Source: Alistipes sp.
Lineage (GTDB): Bacteria > Bacteroidota > Bacteroidia > Bacteroidales > Rikenellaceae
DNA length: 64,000 nucleotides
Reading direction: 5' to 3'
Assembly: GCA_017483225.1 (NCBI GenBank)
Contig: JAFULF010000037.1
Location: forward strand, 62,001-126,000
This document shows, in pieces, positions 45,088 through 53,096 of this stretch. Below the pieces are notes generated by a model. That model did no database searches. It worked only from the letters and a program-made list of their open reading frames with translations, and was not told the origin of the DNA. The translations under genes were made by a program, and so were the position numbers. How positions within the stretch are numbered: position 1 is the first letter of the stretch; each line of letters begins with the position of its first letter.

Positions 45088-45744
45088 ATGTCTGTATCTT
45101 CAAAAATAATCGCCGTGAAGCAGGCTCTGCCCGCAGGGGTCGAGCTGGTTGCGGTGTCGAAATTCCACCCCGCAGAGGCCGTCCGTGAGGCCTACGAGGC
45201 GGGTCAGCGCATCTTCGGCGAGAGCCGTGTGCAGGAGCTGACGGCCAAGTACGAGGCGTTGCCAAAGGATATCGAGTGGCATATGATAGGCCACCTGCAA
45301 ACCAATAAGGTGCGCTCGATAGCCCCCTTCGTGTCGCTTATTCAGTCGGTCGATAGCGAGCGTCTGCTGCGCCTGATAGATAGCGAGGCGGCACGCTGCA
45401 GTCGTGTTATAGATTGCCTGTTGGAGGTGCACGTGGCGCAGGAGCAGAGCAAGAGTGGCTGGGAGCCCGAAGCACTGCTCGACTTCGTGCGTAGCGGAGC
45501 CCTCGCCACAATGCCCAACCTCCGCATCCGAGGCATTATGGGTATGGCGACAAATACTGATGATGAGGATGTTGTGCGCCGTGACTTCAAGCAGTTGTTG
45601 AGTATCAAGGAGATGCTCACGCCCCACTTCGATTCTGCCTTCGACACCCTCTCTATGGGTATGTCCGACGACTACCCGTTAGCCATCGAGTGCGGCTCGA
45701 CAATGGTGCGTGTCGGCTCGAAAATCTTCGGCGAGCGCAAATGA
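45088..45744 (+). CDS. YggS/PLPBP family PLP homeostasis protein
   Basis: A 218-aa single-domain TIM-barrel protein that binds pyridoxal phosphate and balances vitamin B6 and amino-acid pools. The PLP lysine is K25 (LVAVSKFHP). Diagnostic blocks are FGESRVQEL, EWHMIGHLQTNK, LLEVHVAQEQSKSGW, IRGIMGMATN and SMGMSDDYPLAIECGSTMVR. The start is ATG 45088 because the -7 box (45059-45066) lies just before it; the open frame upstream from 45064 would overlap the promoter. Convergent with the RepA-like ATPase gene. Confidence 0.94.
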   Translation: MSVSSKIIAVKQALPAGVELVAVSKFHPAEAVREAYEAGQRIFGESRVQELTAKYEALPKDIEWHMIGHLQTNKVRSIAPFVSLIQSVDSERLLRLIDSEAARCSRVIDCLLEVHVAQEQSKSGWEPEALLDFVRSGALATMPNLRIRGIMGMATNTDDEDVVRRDFKQLLSIKEMLTPHFDSAFDTLSMGMSDDYPLAIECGSTMVRVGSKIFGERK

Positions 45745-45745
45745 G

Positions 45746-46090
45746 GGCGCAAAAGGGAATTTAAGGAGTTTAAGGAGTTTAGCGAGAATAGCCTTGCGCT
45801 CTCTAAATTCCCTAATCTCCCTACTGTTGCGCCCCCGATTTCAGGAGTCGGAGCGTTAGCGACAAACCGACGTAGCAAGCGAGGGCAGAGGGTGCTTGTA
45901 CACTTTGCCGAGCCGCAAGGAGGAAAAGACTGCGCAGCAGGATTAAGTCCCCTTTTTCCCAAAAAGGGGATTTAGGGGAAAATGTCAATACTGAATTATG
46001 AAATTGTGAAATCTTGATTTCAAAAATTTCATAATTTCACGCCCGTGAAATCGTGAAATTATTGAAATTATTGAAATTATTGAAATCACA
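45746..46090. repeat. Repeat-rich convergent gap
   Basis: Three elements: an inverted-orientation copy of the AGGGAGATT/CTCCTTAAA hairpin (45746-45833); a stretch with AGTCCCCTTTTT/AAAAAGGGGATTT complementarity (45946-45973); and a palindromic TTTCAAAAATTTCA / ACGTGAAAT-type repeat (45996-46088) that recurs at 47678-47758. No gene seen. Confidence 0.75.
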
Positions 46091-46091
46091 C

Positions 46092-47381
46092 CTACTCGGG
46101 GAGGTAGATGCTGCCCAGGTGGCTGCGCAGGTGCCCCGCCTTGATGCTGCGGCTGATGCGCACACGGGCCCGTGAGAGGGAGTAGCCATACATACCCATA
46201 AGCTTCTCTGTCAGCACCTTACGCTCTACGCCGTTGGGGAAGTCGTTCTGCATAACTGCCACGCACACGTCATCCACACCGCCATCCACCGCCGTCGGCA
46301 TATCGCACTCCTCGGGCATACCCTCCTCTGTCACGAGGAAGGCGAAGGGCTCGAAGGGCTCATTGCGGCAGAACTGAGGCTCCACAATCGAGCACTCCGA
46401 CACCTTATGCACATAGAGCACCGTCTCCGCCTTGCGTTGCAGCGTCGAGCCTATATGTCCTCGGGCCTTGTCGCTGTTGGGGTTGGTGTGGAGCACCACC
46501 ATAATATGGCAGCCGTAGCGTGTCGAGTAGGCCATCAGTGAGCCTACGATGCGGTCCGACTCCTCGATGTCGTTGGTGTTGTACATCAGGTCGCTGATGC
46601 CATCCACGACCACCAGCTTGGGGCGGTAGAGGTCCATAGCCTTATAGAGCACCTCGGCCCTCTGCTTGGGGTCTATCTCTCGCAGGGTCAGCACGTTGAG
46701 CATATCGCTACTGCGCCCCTCGGGCAGGCGTGCCATACGGTGTATGCGCTTGGCAACACGCACCACGTGGCTCTCCGCCTGCTCGGTATCTACCCACAGC
46801 ACCGTAGGCGTGGCATACATAAAGTTGTCGCCCCGCAACTCGACGTGGTGGCGCACATACTCGCCTACGAGCATCGTGCAGAGGAAGGTCTTCTTACTCT
46901 TCGCCTCACCCACCACGGCCGATATGTTGCCCTCCGAGGCGAGGCATACGTGCTCGTGCGTGAGTACGGGCACAGGGTCGGGGATGTTGCGTGACAAGTC
47001 CACAAGGTGGGGCTTCACCTCCTCCGTAAGTCGCTCTATGCGAGCATTGTGGCGATGACCGCCATTGAGGCCTCGCAGTACCTCCGCCCTGCGTGCTGCC
47101 GCAGCAGCCTCCTGCTCGGGTGTGTAGGTAGGGGTGACGGCAGACGTGACGGCACCTGCATTGGTACAAGTGCCTGCCTGCGTAGGCGCGGGTGTAGTGA
47201 TAGGTGTAGTAATAGGTGTGGAGATAGGCGCAGATGACCTTGCAGAGGTACCTGTACCTGCATAGTTTGTGCTTTCGGCAGCTGCCTCGGCCAACATCTC
47301 TTTGAGGCTGGGACCAAGGGGGTTCCTACGCCTCGTCATCCCTGCCTCCATAGGGGCAGAAACAGTTAGGTTTTCAGTCAT
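46092..47381 (-). CDS. RepA-helicase-like RecA-fold ATPase
   Basis: A 429-aa protein with a RecA-like ATPase core resembling RepA helicases of mobile elements. The N-terminal 85 residues are Ala/Thr/Pro-rich and disordered (STPITTPITTPAPTQ). The P-loop region reads AVVGEAKSKKTFLCTML: G158-x4-K-K-T165, lacking the second Gly of Walker A. VLWVDTEQAE and KLVVVDGISDLM are Walker B-like strands, and HIMVVLHTNPN and GHIGSTLQRKAETVLYV fit RepA/DnaB-type motifs. The C-terminus is a small basic helical domain. Repeats at both sides bracket it. No replication, mobilisation or integrase gene accompanies it. Confidence 0.75.
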   Translation of the reverse strand: MTENLTVSAPMEAGMTRRRNPLGPSLKEMLAEAAAESTNYAGTGTSARSSAPISTPITTPITTPAPTQAGTCTNAGAVTSAVTPTYTPEQEAAAAARRAEVLRGLNGGHRHNARIERLTEEVKPHLVDLSRNIPDPVPVLTHEHVCLASEGNISAVVGEAKSKKTFLCTMLVGEYVRHHVELRGDNFMYATPTVLWVDTEQAESHVVRVAKRIHRMARLPEGRSSDMLNVLTLREIDPKQRAEVLYKAMDLYRPKLVVVDGISDLMYNTNDIEESDRIVGSLMAYSTRYGCHIMVVLHTNPNSDKARGHIGSTLQRKAETVLYVHKVSECSIVEPQFCRNEPFEPFAFLVTEEGMPEECDMPTAVDGGVDDVCVAVMQNDFPNGVERKVLTEKLMGMYGYSLSRARVRISRSIKAGHLRSHLGSIYLPE

Positions 47382-47784
47382 ACTAATATATATTTATAGG
47401 TTGATTTACTCTGCTCTGTGAGTATAGAGCCGTGTGTTCAAGGATTGAATCACGGTACAAATATAATACATTTTTACCCCTTTGTCAAGTGTTTTGGGTA
47501 AAAATGTTAAATATTTGAACGGTAATCGCTTTTAAGGGGAACCTGCTTCCTTCGTCTGCGTGGGGGCCGATAGTCACATACGTCAGTATGCTCCTACCGG
47601 CCCCTACTCGACAGCGTTGCATCTTCCTTCTTAAAAGCAATTATAACCTACTTGGTGAGCGTTGCGGCTCATTGTGTGATTTCACGATTTCAATAATTTC
47701 AAAAATTTCACGATTTCACGTACGTGAAATTATGAAATTATTGAAATCCGTGAAATCGCATTTCGTCTTCTCACGAAAGTTTTG
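47382..47784. repeat. Two hairpin repeats upstream of yicC
   Basis: 47528-47638: outer arms GCTTTTAAG and CTTAAAAGC enclose GGGGCCGATAG...CTACCGGCCCC and an inner CATAC-GTCA-GTATG stem; the word GTCACATACG also occurs in the 135-bp tandem array. 47678-47758: a TTTCAATAATTTCAAAAATTT / ACGTGAAATTATGAAATT palindrome, about 85% like 45996-46088. Between 47382 and 47527 only AT-rich promoter-type sequence is seen. Confidence 0.75.
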
Positions 47785-47792
47785 TATCTTTG
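47785..47792 (+). promoter_or_regulatory. -7 box of the yicC operon
   Basis: TATCTTTG lies 23 nt before ATG 47816. It fixes the yicC start: the open frame reaching back to 47588 runs through the promoter and the upstream repeat. Confidence 0.65.
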
Positions 47793-47815
47793 CGCACCTA
47801 ATATATATAGAGATT

Positions 47816-48691
47816 ATGCAGAAGTCAATGACGGGCTTCGGTAAAGCCGAGGTCAAGGTGGCAAATAAGAGCATTGTGGCGGAGGTGCGCTCGCTCAACT
47901 CCAAGCAGTTGGACTTGGCGGTGAAGCTCCCTGCCGCATATCGTGCTGTGGAGGCGGAGGTGCGCTCGCTCATCTCCAAGAGCCTTGTTCGAGGCAAGGT
48001 CGATGTCTTTGTGTCGGTCGAGAATGGCGAGGGTCAGAGTGCCTATCGTGTGGATAGGGAGCTGCTGCGTGGCTATATCGACCAAGTGAAGGAGGCTCTC
48101 GCCTACTCCGACGTGGAGGTGGGTGGCGATGCCCTCGTGCAGTCGGTGTTGCGTATGCCGGGCGTGGTGAGCAGTGGCGAGGATGCCGCAGCCACGGAGC
48201 AGGAGGCAGAGGCTGTGGTGGAGGCTGTGCGTCAGGCTACGGCACGCCTCGACGAGTTCAGAAGCCAGGAGGGCGAGATTCTCATCGCCGACCTGCTGCG
48301 CCGTGTGGATAAGATTGAGGCCTACCGTGCCGAGATAACCCCCTACGAGAAGGCCCGCACCGAGGCGGTGCGTGAGCGCATCCTCGAAGGCATAACCAAG
48401 CTCGGCGTGGAGGTGGACAACAACCGCTTGGAGCAGGAGATGGTCTTCTACATCGAGAAGTTAGACATCACGGAGGAGAAGGTGCGCCTGCTCAACCACT
48501 GCAAGTACTTCCGTGAGGTGGCGGCCGAGGAGCCGCAGGCGGGGCGCAAGCTGGGCTTCATAGCGCAGGAGATGGGCCGTGAGATAAACACCACGGGCTC
48601 GAAGGCCAACGACCACGATATACAGAAGCTGGTAGTTAAAATGAAGGATGAGTTAGAGAAGATTAAGGAGCAGGTGCTCAACATCTTATAA
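47816..48691 (+). CDS. yicC: YicC family endoribonuclease-like protein
   Basis: A 291-aa YicC/YloC protein. The start MQKSMTGFGKAE is the family hallmark, followed by EVRSLNSKQLDLAVKLPAAY. The C-terminal DUF1732 block has HCKYFREVAAEEPQAGRKLGFIAQEMGREINTTGSKAND. YicC-type proteins have been described as RNA endonucleases. First gene of the yicC-gmk-nadD-ddl-DUF3109-M23 operon. ATG 47816 was chosen from the -7 box and the hallmark start. Confidence 0.95.
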   Translation: MQKSMTGFGKAEVKVANKSIVAEVRSLNSKQLDLAVKLPAAYRAVEAEVRSLISKSLVRGKVDVFVSVENGEGQSAYRVDRELLRGYIDQVKEALAYSDVEVGGDALVQSVLRMPGVVSSGEDAAATEQEAEAVVEAVRQATARLDEFRSQEGEILIADLLRRVDKIEAYRAEITPYEKARTEAVRERILEGITKLGVEVDNNRLEQEMVFYIEKLDITEEKVRLLNHCKYFREVAAEEPQAGRKLGFIAQEMGREINTTGSKANDHDIQKLVVKMKDELEKIKEQVLNIL

Positions 48692-48702
48692 ATCACGTAG
48701 CG

Positions 48703-49266
48703 ATGGAGAAGGTAATCATATTTTCGGCACCGAGCGGCTCGGGCAAGACCACAATCGTACACGAGTTGTTGAAGGTATATCCGCAGTTTGAGTTCTCGGT
48801 TTCGGCCACCTCTCGTGCTCCGAGGGGGCAGGAGCAGGATGGTCGTGACTACTACTTCCTGAGTGCCGAGCAGTTTGCCGAGGCGGTGGCGCAGGATAAG
48901 TTTGTCGAGTGGGAGGAGGTCTATGCAGGCACCTGCTACGGCACGCTGCGCAGCGAGGTGGAGCGCATCTGGGCCAAGGGCAACATCATCATATTCGATG
49001 TGGATGTTATGGGAGGCATCAACCTCAAAAGGATATTCGGCGAGAAGGCGTGCTCGATATTCATTATGCCGCCGTCGGTCGAGGAGTTGGAGCGCCGCCT
49101 TGTGGGGCGTGGCACGGATGCTCCCGAGGTGATTGCCAAGCGAGTGGCGAAGGCGGAGTTCGAGATGGAGAAGGCTCCGCAGTTCGACTCCACGGTGGTC
49201 AATGACGACCTTGCGGAGGCCATTGCGCAGACCCGTTCCATCATCGACACCTTTATCGCACGATAG
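48703..49266 (+). CDS. gmk: Guanylate kinase
   Basis: A 187-aa enzyme that phosphorylates GMP to GDP. P-loop FSAPSGSGKTTIV (A9-x4-GK15-T16), the GMP-binding TSRAPRGQEQDGRDYYF block, and EVYAGTCYGTLRSEV are canonical; the lid is near ERRLVGRGTDAPEVIAKR. It lies 11 bp after yicC and 1 bp before nadD, which fits the common yicC-gmk pairing. Confidence 0.97.
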   Translation: MEKVIIFSAPSGSGKTTIVHELLKVYPQFEFSVSATSRAPRGQEQDGRDYYFLSAEQFAEAVAQDKFVEWEEVYAGTCYGTLRSEVERIWAKGNIIIFDVDVMGGINLKRIFGEKACSIFIMPPSVEELERRLVGRGTDAPEVIAKRVAKAEFEMEKAPQFDSTVVNDDLAEAIAQTRSIIDTFIAR

Positions 49267-49267
49267 G

Positions 49268-49858
49268 ATGAAGCGGCGTGAGATACTCTATTTCGGCTCC
49301 TTCAACCCCGTGCATAGGGGCCATATAGCCCTTGCCGAGTGGATTGTCGAGCAGGGCCTTGGCGACGAGGTGGTGCTCATCGTCTCGCCCCAAAACCCCC
49401 ATAAGCAGAGCGATGACCTCGCCCCCGAGTTCAGCCGCTACGAGATGTGCCAACTCGCCTGCGAGGCATCCCGATACCCCGACCGCATCAAGGTCTCGGC
49501 GGTGGAGCTGACCCTCGACAGACCCTCCTACACCATCAACACGCTGCGCTTCCTGCGTGAGCAGTTTGGCGGGCAGATGGAGTTCTCGGTGCTCATCGGT
49601 GCGGACAATCTGGTGCGATTCGACACGTGGCGTGACTACGAGGAGATTCTGGACAACTACCCCGTGCTGGTCTATCCCCGTCGTGGCTACGAGGTGGAGC
49701 GGTTTGCGGAGCGAGTGACCGTGTTGGAGGGTGCGCCTCTGCACGACTACGTGGCGACGGATGTGCGCCGTAGCGTGGCCGAGGGGCTCTCGGTGGCGGA
49801 TAGGGTCGTGCCTGCGGTCGAAGAGTACATTTTGCAGAACAAGTTATACACTAAATAG
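49268..49858 (+). CDS. nadD: Nicotinate-nucleotide adenylyltransferase
   Basis: A 196-aa enzyme of NAD synthesis that joins nicotinate mononucleotide and ATP. The nucleotidyltransferase motif is YFGSFNPVHRGHIALAEW, followed by SPQNPHKQ, DRPSYTINTLRFLR and LIGADNLVRFDTW. The C-terminal site is ATDVRRSVAEGL, an altered ISSTxIR. ATG 49268 lies 1 bp after the gmk stop; the open frame upstream is inside gmk. The next gene starts right after the stop codon. Confidence 0.95.
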   Translation: MKRREILYFGSFNPVHRGHIALAEWIVEQGLGDEVVLIVSPQNPHKQSDDLAPEFSRYEMCQLACEASRYPDRIKVSAVELTLDRPSYTINTLRFLREQFGGQMEFSVLIGADNLVRFDTWRDYEEILDNYPVLVYPRRGYEVERFAERVTVLEGAPLHDYVATDVRRSVAEGLSVADRVVPAVEEYILQNKLYTK

Positions 49859-50860
49859 ATGGCTACAAGATTGAAGGTTGCGCTCTTGGCGGGAGGTAAC
49901 TCCTCGGAGCGTGAGATAGCATTGCAGAGTGCGGCGCAGATTGCCGAGGCTCTGGATGCGACAAAATACGATGTGAAGGTGATAGACCTCCACTACCGAG
50001 ATTGGACCTACACCTCGGCCGAGGGCAAGCGTTACAACCTCGACAAGAACGACTTCTCGCTGACGGTGGAGGGCGAGCGTACCGAGTTCGAGTACGCCCT
50101 CATCATCATCCACGGCACACCCGGTGAGGATGGCAAGTTGCAGGGCTACCTCGATATGATGGGTATCCCCTACTCGTCGTGCTCGCAGGTCTCCTCGACC
50201 ATCACGTTTGACAAGATTTCGACCAAGCGTGCCGTTGCGGGTCGTGGCATAAACCTCGCCCGAGAGGTGCTTCTGCACCGTGGCGACAGGGTCGATGCCG
50301 AGGCGTTGGTGGCGGAGTTGGGTCTGCCTATGTTCATCAAGCCCAATGCCAGCGGTAGCAGCTTCGGCGTTACCCGAGTAACCTGCGCCGAGCAGATTGC
50401 CGAGGCGGTGGCTGCGGCCTTTGCCGAGAGCGATGAGGTGCTTGCCGAGGAGTGCATCACGGGCCGTGAGATGGGCTGCGGCATCATCATCACCAAGGAT
50501 AGAGAGTACCTCTTCCCAATCACGGAGATAGTCTCCAAGAAGGCCTTTTTCGACTACGAGGCCAAATATACCGAGGGTATGAGCGACGAGATTACCCCTG
50601 CGCCAATCAGCGGCGAGTGGCGTCAGCGACTCAACGAGGCGACCCGAGAGGTCTATCGTGCCTGCCGTTGCAGCGGCGTGGTGCGCATCGACTTCATCGT
50701 CACGGAGGAGGGTGTGCCGTATATGATTGAGGTGAACTCCATACCCGGTATGAGCGGTGGCAGCATCGTGCCGAAGCAGGCCCGTGCTATGGGCATCACG
50801 CTCGGCGAGCTGTTCGACATAGTCATCGAGGATACACTCCATAAAGCGGCGCAGAGATGA
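49859..50860 (+). CDS. ddl: D-alanine--D-alanine ligase
   Basis: A 333-aa ATP-grasp enzyme that makes the D-Ala-D-Ala dipeptide of peptidoglycan. LLAGGNSSEREIALQSA is the N-terminal motif. IIIHGTPGEDGKLQGYLDMM, TFDKISTKRAV, MFIKPNASGSSFGVTRV, the acceptor ETGREMGCG and MIEVNSIPGMSGGSIVPKQA are typical. Functional by all visible residues. Start abuts nadD; stop overlaps the next gene (ATGA). Confidence 0.96.
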   Translation: MATRLKVALLAGGNSSEREIALQSAAQIAEALDATKYDVKVIDLHYRDWTYTSAEGKRYNLDKNDFSLTVEGERTEFEYALIIIHGTPGEDGKLQGYLDMMGIPYSSCSQVSSTITFDKISTKRAVAGRGINLAREVLLHRGDRVDAEALVAELGLPMFIKPNASGSSFGVTRVTCAEQIAEAVAAAFAESDEVLAEECITGREMGCGIIITKDREYLFPITEIVSKKAFFDYEAKYTEGMSDEITPAPISGEWRQRLNEATREVYRACRCSGVVRIDFIVTEEGVPYMIEVNSIPGMSGGSIVPKQARAMGITLGELFDIVIEDTLHKAAQR

Positions 50861-51435
50861 TTGAGATAGAGGGCAAAATCGTAAGCACGGATATCCTCAC
50901 AGAGCCTTTCGCCTGTGACCTCTCACGCTGCAAGGGGCAGTGCTGCATTGATGGCGACTCGGGCGCACCGCTGCTGCTTGACGAGGTGGATATCTTGGAG
51001 GAGGAGTACGAGAACTATAAGCCATATATGACCCCCGAGGGCATCGCTGCCGTTGAGCAGCAGGGCTTTATGGTCGTGGATGTGGAGGGCGACTACACTA
51101 CGCCGCTGGTCAATGGTGCCGAGTGCGCATACACCTTCCGCAACGAGCAAGGGCTCACGCTGTGCGCCATCGAGGCGGCATACCGTGACGGCAAATGCTC
51201 CTTCCAAAAGCCCGTATCGTGCCACCTCTACCCTATCCGTGAGGTGCAGTTCTCGAATGGCACCGTGGGGTTGAACTACCACCGCTGGGATATATGCAGG
51301 TGCGCTTGCGAGCTGGGCCGCACGCTCGGCGTACCGATGTACAAGGCGTTGAAGGAGCCTATCGAGCGCCGCTATGGCGAGGCCTTCTACTCCGCATTGG
51401 AGAGTGCTGCCGACCTGCTTAAAGATTATAAATAG
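50857..51435 (+). CDS. DUF3109 family Cys-rich protein
   Basis: A 192-aa protein with clustered cysteines: FACDLSRCKGQCCIDGDSGAPL near the N-terminus, then CAYTFRNEQGLTLCAIEAA, CSFQKPVSCHLYPIR and WDICRCACELG. The pattern is that of DUF3109, a probable metal-site protein with unknown role. ATGA overlap with ddl shows translational coupling. It lies 11 bp before the M23 gene, in the envelope-related part of the operon. Confidence 0.88.
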   Translation: MIEIEGKIVSTDILTEPFACDLSRCKGQCCIDGDSGAPLLLDEVDILEEEYENYKPYMTPEGIAAVEQQGFMVVDVEGDYTTPLVNGAECAYTFRNEQGLTLCAIEAAYRDGKCSFQKPVSCHLYPIREVQFSNGTVGLNYHRWDICRCACELGRTLGVPMYKALKEPIERRYGEAFYSALESAADLLKDYK

Positions 51436-51446
51436 AGATAGATAGA

Positions 51447-52469
51447 ATGAAGAGATTGATATTGCTGGCGCTTACCCTACCCTGCGCCATTGTTGCCTTT
51501 GCAGATGGTGTGACCAATAGCGACACCGAGGCTGCAACCCCCGCTGTAAATATCCCTGCGGTAACGACCTCGTCGGCTATTCGGCCGATAGAGCCACTCC
51601 TCTCGCCTGTCGTGGTCGATACGTTGCCGACCGAAAACCCCGACTTGAAGGTGGTACTCTTCAACGACAACACGTGGCGATACGTCGCCCTGCGACCTGC
51701 CGAGCAGGACTCCACCGTCTATGATAACTATTGGAATACCAACGATATATCGGCGTATAAGGATGTCGCCCTCTCGTCGTTGCCGACAAGTGTACGCATC
51801 CGCCTTGTAGATTCGCTCCGAGGCTACCGCTACCCCAAAATCGGCCGTATGACCTCACGCTATGGCGTGCGCTGGCGCAGAAACCACAATGGCGTGGATA
51901 TCGCCTTGAAGGTTGGCGACACTATCTGCTCGACCTTCGATGGCCGTGTGCGCTTCTCGAAGTGCACCTCCACGGGCTACGGCACGCTGGTAATCATCCG
52001 CCACGACAACGGCTTGGAGACCTACCACGGCCACCTCTCGAAACGTCTGGTCGAGGAGGGTGAGCGTGTGGTTGCAGGTCAGCCTATCGCCCTCGGCGGC
52101 AACTCGGGCCGCTCGACGGGCCCACACCTCCACTTCGAGTGTAGGTATATGGGACAATCCTTTGACCCCGAGCGACTTATAAACTTCCGTACGGGAGAGT
52201 TGCGCCGTGACGAGTTCCTGCTCAAACGCTCCTATTTCAGCATCTACTCACGCTATGAGCAGGACTTCAACAGCGAGGCTGAGGTCTATGCTGCCGACAA
52301 GAAGGAGGCTGCGGAGTCTGCCGAGCGCAAGTACTACAAGGTGCGCAGTGGCGACAACCTCGGACTGATAGCCAAGCGCCACCACACCACGGTATCGACG
52401 CTCTGCCGCCTGAACGGCATCAAATCGACCTCCATCTTGCAGATAGGCAAGGTGTTGCGTGTGAAGTAG
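51447..52469 (+). CDS. Exported M23 endopeptidase with LysM domain
   Basis: A 340-aa cell-wall hydrolase. The signal peptide (1-19) ends near AFAD. A Thr/Pro-rich linker and a small helical region follow. The M23 (lysostaphin-like) domain has H147-x3-D151 (HNGVDIALKVGD) and HLHF (H227, H229), with HGHLSKRLVEEGERVVAGQ in between. A C-terminal LysM domain (about 294-340; YYKVRSGDNLGLIAKRHHTT) anchors it to peptidoglycan. Probably a D,D-endopeptidase acting during growth or division. Last gene of the operon that also makes D-Ala-D-Ala. Confidence 0.93.
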   Translation: MKRLILLALTLPCAIVAFADGVTNSDTEAATPAVNIPAVTTSSAIRPIEPLLSPVVVDTLPTENPDLKVVLFNDNTWRYVALRPAEQDSTVYDNYWNTNDISAYKDVALSSLPTSVRIRLVDSLRGYRYPKIGRMTSRYGVRWRRNHNGVDIALKVGDTICSTFDGRVRFSKCTSTGYGTLVIIRHDNGLETYHGHLSKRLVEEGERVVAGQPIALGGNSGRSTGPHLHFECRYMGQSFDPERLINFRTGELRRDEFLLKRSYFSIYSRYEQDFNSEAEVYAADKKEAAESAERKYYKVRSGDNLGLIAKRHHTTVSTLCRLNGIKSTSILQIGKVLRVK

Positions 52470-52499
52470 AAGGCACCTTCAAGGGGCGCAAGGGGTGCA

Positions 52500-52830
52500 A
52501 GGGGCTTGGCGCAACATTAGGGAGATTAGGGAGGTTAGGGAATTTAGAGCGCAAGGCTGTTCTCCTTAAACTCCTTAAACTCATTAAATTCCCTTTTGCG
52601 CTATCCTTACCTGACTTTAAGCCTGCGCAAAAGGCGACCCGGCGGGATTGGCTACTACGCAGACCAAGGTCTGCTTCACTTAACGCCTCTCCCTTATGGC
52701 CCTCGGCATAGAGAGCGCAGATGTGCCTACGGCACCACAAAGACAAGGAGAGAACGACGTATGAGTAAACTCAACTCGTTCTCTCTCTTGTCTTGCACCT
52801 ACGGTGCTCTTTGCGCTCTCTATGCGCTCG
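52500..52830. repeat. Dispersed hairpin repeat and 118-bp inverted repeat
   Basis: 52500-52612 is a copy of the AGGGAGATT/CTCCTTAAA hairpin. 52659-52674 is the perfect 16-bp palindrome GCAGACCA-AGGTCTGC. 52707-52824 is a long imperfect inverted repeat: the left arm starts CATAGAGAGCGCA and the right arm ends TTGCGCTCTCTATG. Each arm itself contains a small GGTGC/GCACC-type hairpin, and the centre is GAGTAAACTC. No gene is visible; a 45-codon frame through the right arm and the tRNA fragment is spurious. Confidence 0.75.
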
Positions 52831-52857
52831 GAGCGGCAAGCGGGATTCGAACCCGTG
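52831..52857 (-). pseudogene. 27-bp duplicate of a tRNA-Gly 3' end
   Basis: Identical over 27 bp to 52983-53009, that is, the T-arm and 3' acceptor strand (plus discriminator) of the adjacent tRNA-Gly. The rest of a tRNA is missing. It looks like the scar or attachment-site copy left by integration at the tRNA. Confidence 0.8.
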
Positions 52858-52946
52858 CAACTGCGTTGCAATTTGAAGTTTACACCCCCGACCCCTGAAA
52901 GGGGAGATTGAGGGTCACGGCTGAATCCCCTCCCCTAAAAGCAACA

Positions 52947-52972
52947 CAGCCGCACCACTTTGGGTGCGACTG
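52947..52972 (-). terminator. Terminator of tRNA-Gly
   Basis: On the minus strand CAGTCGCACC pairs with GGTGCGGCTG (one G-U pair) and is followed by TGTTGCTTTT. It lies 11 bp beyond the tRNA 3' end. Confidence 0.8.
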
Positions 52973-52983
52973 CATTACTTTTG

Positions 52984-53055
52984 AGCGGCAAGCGGGATTC
53001 GAACCCGTGACCCTCGGCTTGGGAAGCCGATGCTCTACCGCTGAGCTACTGCCGC
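52984..53055 (-). tRNA. tRNA-Gly (anticodon CCC)
   Basis: Folds fully by eye. Acceptor GCGGCAG/TTGCCGC (last pair G-U), D-arm GCTC-AGCGGTA-GAGC, anticodon arm TCGGC-TTCCCAA-GCCGA (anticodon CCC, reading GGG) and T-arm ACGGG-TTCGAAT-CCCGC. The discriminator is U73, expected for glycine. The 3' CCA is not encoded. It is downstream of and on the same strand as the acyl-CoA synthetase gene. Confidence 0.96.
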
Positions 53056-53096
53056 AAGTGAGGCGTGGAGAGGTACCCCCTCCGCAGCCCCGTATG

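Noticed and set aside
52754..52899. 45-codon frame starting ATGAGTAAACTC and running through the tRNA fragment
   Set aside because: It crosses the inverted repeat and encodes the tRNA T-arm, so it is not a protein gene.
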